From F23-B02 sp963610045 (GTDB lineage: Bacteria > Bacillota > Clostridia > Oscillospirales > Oscillospiraceae), in NCBI GenBank assembly GCA_963610045.1, contig CAVDMS010000059.1, forward strand, positions 1-10,323: 10,323 bases of DNA. Direction: 5' to 3'. This document shows positions 6,467-10,323 of the stretch, one piece after another. The stretch's first letter is position 1. Every line of letters begins with the position of its first letter. The position numbers were made by a program, and so were the translations under genes. The notes under the pieces are model-generated. The model was not told where the DNA came from. It was given only the letters and a program-made list of their open reading frames with translations, and searched no databases.

Positions 6467-7685
6467 AAGATACATCGACAAGGTGATGCTGGAGCAGGTC
6501 TTTGACAGCATCGACACGCACAGTCTGTTTGAACGTTTAAACCGTGAGACGGGCATCTCGATAGGCGTATTCGAGATAGGCGGCGTTTTGGTGAACGGAG
6601 CGATAAGCCCGGAGAACAACCGAGTGCTGCGGTATATCGTCGAAAACGGACATATCCCCAGCTCATTTATATCCCAAAACGTCAAGCCGGAGCATTTCGA
6701 GACGCTCAACGGCGGCGGCAACATTTACTTCGACATAAACGACAGCGAGCGCAACTGCATCTACTGCCACCTCATCTCCACGCCCACCACCGACTCGTAC
6801 AGCTACCTATGCATCCATTTCCCCGCAACCGTCGAAAAGGCGCTCATCGAGTACATGGCGGAGAAAATATTCAAGATCATCAGCATCGAAAACAAAAGCG
6901 GCGCTGCGGTGCGCACGGAAAGCGGCTTCTACGAAAACTACATAGCCAAAGAGCTGCTTATGAGCGACAACGACATCAGAGAGTCGTTTTTCTGGGAGAT
7001 CATCGGCTCAAGCTTCAGTCAGGGAAAAAACAGCCTCGGTCCGGGCTATATGATCGCAGAGCTGTGCGCCTTGGACGAGGGCGGCAGTCTGTTTCCCATG
7101 ATAAAGGACCTAAAGCGCCATATCCCGAACTGCCTGTGCCGTGAGGTGCAGGGGATAATCAAGGTCATTATCTGCAACATCAAAAGCCCGGAGGACCACA
7201 AAAGGTGCATCGCTCTGCTGAGTGACTTTTCCAAGGCGCACAATCTGTATTGCGGCTGCTCGTCGCTGTTTGACGATCTTTCGCAGCGCAAGACCTTTAA
7301 GCGTGAGGCGCACGCTGCGCTCAAGTGCGGGTCGAGAAAATTCCCGAACGGCACTCTGTTTTCGGGAGCCGAGCTTTCCGGTCAGATGCTGCTGTACGGC
7401 GCCATAAAGCAGTTCGGCGGCGAGGTGCTCATGCTCGACGGCATAAAGCAGCTTGCCGAGTACGACAGCCGTCACTCGACCGATTACGTCTATTCGCTGG
7501 AGATGTATCTGTTTTACGGCAACAAGCTCGGCGATGCGGCGAAGGCGTCGTTTATCGACCGAAACACGTTGAAATACAGGATACAAAAGATAAGCGGTAT
7601 GCTTAACTGCGAGCTGGACGACCCCGCAACCGCAAAAAATCTCTACCTTGCGCTAGAGATTTATAAGCTTTTGGAGATCGTATAA
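6450..7685 (+). CDS. PucR/CdaR-type transcriptional regulator 2
   Basis: A 411-residue second regulator of the same overall plan as its upstream neighbour but clearly diverged. The C-terminal PucR-type helix-turn-helix runs from about 359 to 387 (LGDAAKASFIDRNTLKYRIQ then KISGMLNCELDDP), preceded by the conserved QLAEYDSRHSTDYVYSLEMYL region. The N-terminal part (about 1-150) has no motif I can name; it contains a short Cys-Ile-Tyr-Cys pair in ERNCIYCHLIS. Its ATG lies inside the end of the first regulator gene in another frame, with GGAG at 6442-6445, so the two are probably translationally coupled and made together. Whether they act as a heteromer, antagonists, or on different promoters cannot be told. 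No terminator is evident between its end at 7685 and the promoter at 7704. Confidence 0.8.
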   Translation: MTALNKRYIDKVMLEQVFDSIDTHSLFERLNRETGISIGVFEIGGVLVNGAISPENNRVLRYIVENGHIPSSFISQNVKPEHFETLNGGGNIYFDINDSERNCIYCHLISTPTTDSYSYLCIHFPATVEKALIEYMAEKIFKIISIENKSGAAVRTESGFYENYIAKELLMSDNDIRESFFWEIIGSSFSQGKNSLGPGYMIAELCALDEGGSLFPMIKDLKRHIPNCLCREVQGIIKVIICNIKSPEDHKRCIALLSDFSKAHNLYCGCSSLFDDLSQRKTFKREAHAALKCGSRKFPNGTLFSGAELSGQMLLYGAIKQFGGEVLMLDGIKQLAEYDSRHSTDYVYSLEMYLFYGNKLGDAAKASFIDRNTLKYRIQKISGMLNCELDDPATAKNLYLALEIYKLLEIV

Positions 7686-7703
7686 ATCAGCCGGAGCGCC
7701 CTC

Positions 7704-7732
7704 TTGACAGCCTACCGCTCGGTAGGTATAAT
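7704..7732 (+). promoter_or_regulatory. Perfect consensus sigma-A promoter of the GNAT genes
   Basis: TTGACA (7704-7709) and TATAAT (7727-7732) are both exact consensus hexamers at the ideal 17-base spacing, so an unregulated version would be very strong. Transcription would start near 7739, some 28 bases before the acetyltransferase ATG at 7767. The promoter begins only 18 bases after the second PucR-type gene ends. Confidence 0.9.
7711..7726. promoter_or_regulatory. Palindromic operator filling the promoter spacer
   Basis: CCTACCGCTCGGTAGG has perfect 7-base arms around a CT centre and occupies 16 of the 17 bases between -35 and -10. The spacing and symmetry resemble TetR-family operators in Firmicutes, where a bound dimer excludes RNA polymerase. 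No TetR-type gene is present in the window, so the cognate regulator must be encoded elsewhere. Regulator family is inference; the palindrome is seen directly. Confidence 0.75.
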
Positions 7733-7734
7733 GG

Positions 7735-7752
7735 TGCGGTGGCGAGACCGCA
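7735..7752 (+). repeat. Short inverted repeat at the GNAT transcript start
   Basis: TGCGGT (7735-7740) and ACCGCA (7747-7752) form a six-base inverted repeat with a six-base spacer right at the predicted transcription start. It could be a small 5' hairpin stabilising the transcript, with its right arm ending three bases before the GGAGG that serves the ATG at 7767. It may also be chance. Confidence 0.3.
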
Positions 7753-7766
7753 GACGGAGGATGCGC

Positions 7767-8222
7767 ATGAAAAGCAGAAGCGTTGACGGCGAGATAAAGC
7801 TCGTCGGGTACTACCCGAACTACAAGACCGCACTTGCGTGGTACCTCGACCCGGAGGTCTGCAAGCAGGTGGACAACAGGGACGAGGTCTACGACATGAA
7901 GCTTTTGAAGTCCATGTACGGGTACCTGAACGAGCGAGGCGAGCTGTACTACATAAAGTACAAAAACCGACTGTGCGGCGACGTCTGCCTGCACCCCGAC
8001 GGCGAGATAAACATCGTGGTGGCGAAGGGCTTTCAGAATAAGCACATAGGCAGACGGGTCATCGGAGAGATCGTCCGTCTGGCACGGGAAAAGGGCATCC
8101 CGGAGCTGTATGCGGAGATATATTCCTTCAACACGCAGTCGCAGCGGATGTTTGAAAGCGTGGGCTTTCGCCGCTCCGACGACGGGAAATACAGACTGGA
8201 CCTGAGGTTAGCGACATGGTAA
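7767..8222 (+). CDS. GNAT acetyltransferase, RimJ/RimL-like
   Basis: A 151-residue single-domain N-acetyltransferase of the GNAT superfamily. The acetyl-CoA pyrophosphate-binding region is INIVVAKGFQNKHIGRRVIG (81-100), where QNKHIGRR replaces the common QxxGxG/A pattern. Motif B is FNTQSQRMFESVGF (121-134), the classic N-x-S-x-x-(M/L)-(F/Y)-x-x-x-G-F element. GNAT enzymes move an acetyl group to an amine on a small molecule, peptide or protein; which one is unknown. I chose the ATG at 7767 because CGGAGG (7755-7760) is six bases upstream. The in-frame ATG at 7761 abuts that site, and the TTG at 7704 is part of the -35 box. The stop overlaps the start of the next acetyltransferase, so the two form an operon under the palindrome-containing promoter. 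Confidence 0.85.
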   Translation: MKSRSVDGEIKLVGYYPNYKTALAWYLDPEVCKQVDNRDEVYDMKLLKSMYGYLNERGELYYIKYKNRLCGDVCLHPDGEINIVVAKGFQNKHIGRRVIGEIVRLAREKGIPELYAEIYSFNTQSQRMFESVGFRRSDDGKYRLDLRLATW

Positions 8223-9037
8223 AAGAGTACATGAACGGACATGATTTTCTCATGGAGAACGAGGCGTTTCTGAACACCGACGAGCGCCTTTCCGCAATGA
8301 TAAAGACGGATGCGGCGTACATCACGTCGCCGGATAAGCAGAGCTATGCACTTCGGGTCACCTCCGGCGGCAGGACGCTGCTTGCACTGAAGCTGCACCC
8401 GTTCCCGCTGCTGCCCTTCGGCGACTCCGAGTGCGTGCCGGAGCTTTTAAATTACATCGACAGTTGCGGACTCGAAGCGGAAAGCTTCCTGTGCGAGAGC
8501 GGTTTGGGCGAAGCGATGTCGAGGGAGATATACGAGCGGCACGGGCTGCGCTGCGTCGAGACGCTGGCGATGGACCTCATGGCGGCGGACGAGGTGTCCG
8601 AGCCGACCTGCCCCGACGTTTGCCGTGCATCGGCGGAGGACGCCGAGGAGATATGCGACTGCGTTGACCGCTTCCTCATAGATTGCGGGCTTACGGAGAC
8701 GCAGGACCGTGAGGCGACGAAGGCAGCGATCGGCACCTTCCGCATCCTCAGAGAGAACGGCGTCATCGTGAGCATGGCGCAGATGCCCGTGACCGAGCTG
8801 CCGGAGGTGCGCATCCGTGCGGTGTACACCCGTGACGAGTGCCGAGGCAGAGGCTGCGCCCGCAAGGTGGTAAACGCCGTGAAAAACGAGATACTGTCGA
8901 TGGGCAAGCTTGCGACGCTGAACGTCGATAAGAAAAACCCGATCTCAAATCGGCTGTACCTTTCGCTGGGCTTTAAGCGCATCCTCTCGCAGAGCGAGTA
9001 CAGGGTGGCGTCCCCTGACGGTGAGCAGGAGAATTGA
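8216..9037 (+). CDS. GNAT acetyltransferase, two-part protein
   Basis: A 273-residue protein whose C-terminal half (about 134-265) is a clear GNAT domain: IRAVYTRDECRGRGCARKVV (200-219) carries the RGRGCA acetyl-CoA loop, and NPISNRLYLSLGFKR (241-255) is motif B. The N-terminal half (about 1-130) has the size and general pattern of a degenerate second acetyltransferase domain (ESFLCESGLGEAMSREIYERHGLR at 89-112), without a binding loop I can see. Such tandem-domain GNAT proteins are common in Clostridia and often of unknown substrate. The start ATG overlaps the preceding gene by seven bases, with GAGG at 8204-8207, so it is probably translationally coupled. A strong terminator begins nine bases after its stop codon. 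Confidence 0.85.
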   Translation: MVKEYMNGHDFLMENEAFLNTDERLSAMIKTDAAYITSPDKQSYALRVTSGGRTLLALKLHPFPLLPFGDSECVPELLNYIDSCGLEAESFLCESGLGEAMSREIYERHGLRCVETLAMDLMAADEVSEPTCPDVCRASAEDAEEICDCVDRFLIDCGLTETQDREATKAAIGTFRILRENGVIVSMAQMPVTELPEVRIRAVYTRDECRGRGCARKVVNAVKNEILSMGKLATLNVDKKNPISNRLYLSLGFKRILSQSEYRVASPDGEQEN

Positions 9038-9041
9038 GTAG

Positions 9042-9081
9042 AAAAAAAGCCCCGGCGATGCAAACGCATCGCCGGGGCTTT
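9042..9081. terminator. Bidirectional intrinsic terminator
   Basis: A perfect 16-bp stem (9046-9061 with 9066-9081) closes an AAAC loop, with a GC-rich core CCCCGGCGATGC. The seven A residues at 9042-9048 serve as a U-tract for minus-strand transcripts. The plus side has only CTTT before GTCGC, so termination should be better for the XRE gene than for the acetyltransferases. It sits between convergent genes ending at 9037 and 9087. Confidence 0.9.
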
Positions 9082-9086
9082 GTCGC

Positions 9087-9314
9087 TTAGTCCCTGAAAT
9101 CAAAAAGGTCCTTCGGGCTTATCTCCAGCACCTCGCAGAGCTTGAACACGACGTCGAACGAAACGCCGACGTTGCCAAGCTCAATGGCGCTGATATGGCT
9201 CCTGTCAATATCGACAAGCTCCGCAAGCTGAAGCTGCGTGAGCTTTTTTCTTTTCCTGTAATAAACGACGTTCAGACCGAATTTTTCGTACAGCTTTTTG
9301 TACTCCGCTTTCAT
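9087..9314 (-). CDS. Small XRE/Cro-CI-type DNA-binding protein
   Basis: The 75-residue protein is almost entirely one HTH_3 (Cro/C1) domain. The helix-turn-helix is TQLQLAELVDIDRSHISAIE (26-45), preceded by the basic RKRKKL stretch and followed by the helix VSFDVVFKLCEVLEISPKDL that completes the five-helix fold. It has no sensor or dimerisation extension. The ATG at 9314 is preferred because GAGGTGAT (9319-9326) precedes it at suitable spacing; an in-frame GTG at 9392 would add 26 residues unlike the family and has no ribosome binding site. It is divergent from the zinc-ribbon membrane protein gene across 184 bp and is the natural candidate repressor of that gene and of itself (inference). 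Its ribosome binding site overlaps one arm of an inverted repeat. Confidence 0.88.
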   Translation of the reverse strand: MKAEYKKLYEKFGLNVVYYRKRKKLTQLQLAELVDIDRSHISAIELGNVGVSFDVVFKLCEVLEISPKDLFDFRD

Positions 9315-9316
9315 GC

Positions 9317-9351
9317 GTATCACCTCAAATAAATGATAATGGGTGTGATAC
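9317..9351. promoter_or_regulatory. Inverted repeat over the XRE gene leader and RBS
   Basis: GTATCAC (9317-9323) and GTGATAC (9345-9351) are perfect 7-base arms 21 bases apart. The right copy is also inside an 11-bp dyad GTGT-GAT-ACAC (9343-9353). In the minus-strand transcript the arms would pair over the GAGGUGAU ribosome binding site if transcription starts upstream of 9353; otherwise they are better read as paired DNA sites for the XRE protein. A weak minus-strand TTTATG-N17-TATCAT promoter overlaps the region, so both readings stay open. Confidence 0.4.
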
Positions 9352-9385
9352 ACTTCATAAACCTTGTGTAAATAGCGTAATGTTG

Positions 9386-9415
9386 TTGACACAAGTCATT
9401 TTAACGTGATATAGT
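9386..9415 (+). promoter_or_regulatory. Sigma-A promoter of the zinc-ribbon gene
   Basis: TTGACA (9386-9391, exact consensus) and TATAGT (9410-9415) are 18 bases apart, giving a start near 9422 and a leader of about 77 bases. The -35 box is overlapped by the right half of CTTGTGT (9363-9369) / ACACAAG (9389-9395), a perfect inverted repeat with a 19-base gap, a plausible operator pair for the divergent XRE protein. Confidence 0.7.
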
Positions 9416-9498
9416 ATATCCGAAAAAGGAAAAAGCAAATCGGCGATGATTGCTGCCACTCATAAAAAACATAAATACACTTGAGGAGGAAAGATTTA

Positions 9499-10197
9499 AT
9501 GGAAAATGGAGAGAGACTTTGCCCGTTTTGTAAAGCGGAGATCAAAGGCGGAGATGAGGTCAAGTTTTGTACGACTTGCGGTCGAGATATAAGCTCCGCT
9601 GACGATGTCGGTGCGGGCTTTGAGAGCGTTGCCGAGCCGACACCGAAAAAGAGCAGGAAAAAGCCGATAATCATCGGCATCGCCGCTGCGGTGATTATCG
9701 GCGTAATAATCTTAATTGTAAGCGGAAGATCTTCAAACAAAGGTGAGCTTACGATAGATGAGTATCTCTTATATGCAGAAGAATTTCTTGAATATTCCTA
9801 TAACGCAGGCGCTAATCTTGAAGAGATAAGCGATACCGTTCAGAGATATTGGTATGAAAATATTTACGATGACAAACACGGTGCAGATATCAACGATGCC
9901 ATTCTGTATGCAATGTCGGACAAGTCAAGCGAAATTGAGCTGGTGAAAACATATGACGACAAGCTGAAAGATATGTACAAGAAGGTAAAAAATATCCCCG
10001 AAGGATTGTCTGAGGATGAGAGGGACGAAGCAAAGGAAGTGCGGGATGCAGTCAAGGAACTTTATAATGTTTACAGCGACTTCTACACTTTTGCAACGGA
10101 GCCGTCCGGCAGCTTTAACACATACAGCGAAAGAAACGATTCGCTCACGGATCAGTTTACTTCAAAGTATAATGCATTAAAAAATCTCTTGGAGTGA
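9499..10197 (+). CDS. Zinc-ribbon, single-pass membrane protein of unknown function
   Basis: A 232-residue protein with an N-terminal zinc ribbon: Cys8-Pro-Phe-Cys11 and Cys24-Thr-Thr-Cys27. A charged, proline-containing linker ends in KKSRKK (50-55), followed by one transmembrane helix at about 56-75 (PIIIGIAAAVIIGVIILIVS). The positive-inside rule places the zinc ribbon in the cytoplasm and residues 80-232 outside. The outer part is acidic and mostly helical, including KTYDDKLKDMYKKVKNIPEG and an EDERDEAKEVRDAVKELYNV helix; it matches no enzyme family I recognise. Zinc-ribbon-plus-helix proteins of this kind are frequent in Clostridia and uncharacterised. The ATG at 9499 has GAGGAGGA (9483-9490) eight bases upstream; an in-frame TTG at 9481 overlaps that site and is rejected. 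The gene is visibly more AT-rich than its neighbours. It ends 13 bases before a strong terminator. Confidence 0.85.
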   Translation: MENGERLCPFCKAEIKGGDEVKFCTTCGRDISSADDVGAGFESVAEPTPKKSRKKPIIIGIAAAVIIGVIILIVSGRSSNKGELTIDEYLLYAEEFLEYSYNAGANLEEISDTVQRYWYENIYDDKHGADINDAILYAMSDKSSEIELVKTYDDKLKDMYKKVKNIPEGLSEDERDEAKEVRDAVKELYNVYSDFYTFATEPSGSFNTYSERNDSLTDQFTSKYNALKNLLE

Positions 10198-10210
10198 AAT
10201 AACACGCCAC

Positions 10211-10242
10211 AAAAAACAGCCACCAACTGGTGGCTGTTTTTT
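10211..10242 (+). terminator. Intrinsic terminator of the zinc-ribbon gene
   Basis: A perfect 14-bp stem (10211-10224 with 10229-10242) closes an AACT loop. The GC core CAGCCACC/GGTGGCTG is followed by six T residues, and the mirrored six A residues would make it work on the minus strand as well. It begins 13 bases after the stop codon. Confidence 0.92.
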
Positions 10243-10288
10243 GCGGTTTAAAATCAACCGGGAAAGCAAAAACTTTCATGGGGAGAGG

Positions 10289-10317
10289 GCGAGAGGGGAT
10301 TGGGTATCCACTCTCGC
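10289..10317. repeat. Hairpin-forming inverted repeat at the window edge
   Basis: GCGAGAG (10289-10295) and CTCTCGC (10311-10317) are perfect arms. Inside them, past one G/A mismatch, GGAT (10297-10300) pairs with ATCC (10306-10309) around a TGGGT loop. No T-run follows, so it is not an obvious terminator. The remaining bases from 10243 onward hold no open frame or family signal I recognise, and what it belongs to lies beyond the window. Confidence 0.35.
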
Positions 10318-10323
10318 AAGAAT

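Noticed and set aside
7704..7766. Upstream TTG start giving a 172-residue acetyltransferase
   Set aside because: The TTG is part of the -35 hexamer, upstream of the predicted transcription start, whereas the ATG at 7767 has GGAGG at correct spacing.
9315..9392. Upstream GTG start giving a 101-residue XRE protein
   Set aside because: No ribosome binding site at the GTG; the extra 26 residues lie in the promoter region and do not resemble the family; the ATG at 9314 has GAGGTGAT.
9481..9498. TTG start six codons upstream for the zinc-ribbon protein
   Set aside because: It falls directly at the GAGGAGGA ribosome binding site that serves the ATG at 9499.

Overview
The window looks like the chromosome of an anaerobic Gram-positive Clostridia-type bacterium (Bacillota, probably a gut member of the Oscillospiraceae/Lachnospiraceae group). 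This is inferred from strong GGAGG-type ribosome binding sites, near-consensus sigma-A promoters, perfect-stem U-tailed terminators, and gene families typical of such organisms: a multidomain flavin/iron-sulfur 'ene' reductase, a Thermoanaerobacter-type secondary alcohol dehydrogenase, PucR-type regulators and a zinc-ribbon membrane protein. Base composition is moderately GC-rich by eye, except for the more AT-rich right end. No rRNA, tRNA, CRISPR array, transposase or phage gene was seen.

Layout. (1) 1-480: a Nim-like / pyridoxamine-phosphate-oxidase-like flavoprotein gene whose 5' end appears broken, closed by a bidirectional terminator. (2) 554-4915, minus strand: a three-gene operon transcribed in the order zinc secondary alcohol dehydrogenase, MFS transporter, old-yellow-enzyme/FAD/4Fe-4S reductase. 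(3) 4916-5233: a 318-bp divergent control region with a near-consensus minus-strand promoter and several inverted repeats. (4) 5234-7685, plus strand: two tandem overlapping PucR-type regulator genes. (5) 7704-9037: two overlapping GNAT acetyltransferase genes behind a perfect consensus promoter whose -35/-10 spacer is filled by a 16-bp palindrome. (6) 9087-10197: a small XRE-type repressor divergent from a zinc-ribbon, single-pass membrane protein, with inverted repeats between them. Strong hairpin terminators close each convergent or terminal junction.

How the parts may work together (inference). The operon pairs an importer or exporter with an enzyme that reduces activated C=C bonds (the 'ene' reductase) and one that interconverts ketones and secondary alcohols (the dehydrogenase). 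This would suit stepwise reduction of an alpha,beta-unsaturated carbonyl compound such as a plant phenolic, a steroid-like molecule or another xenobiotic. The two PucR-type proteins encoded divergently are the natural candidates to sense the substrate. The substrate cannot be read from the sequence. The most checkable unusual items are the atypical active-site motif of the 'ene' reductase, the paired PucR regulators, the palindrome-in-spacer promoter without a local repressor gene, and the XRE/zinc-ribbon control region.
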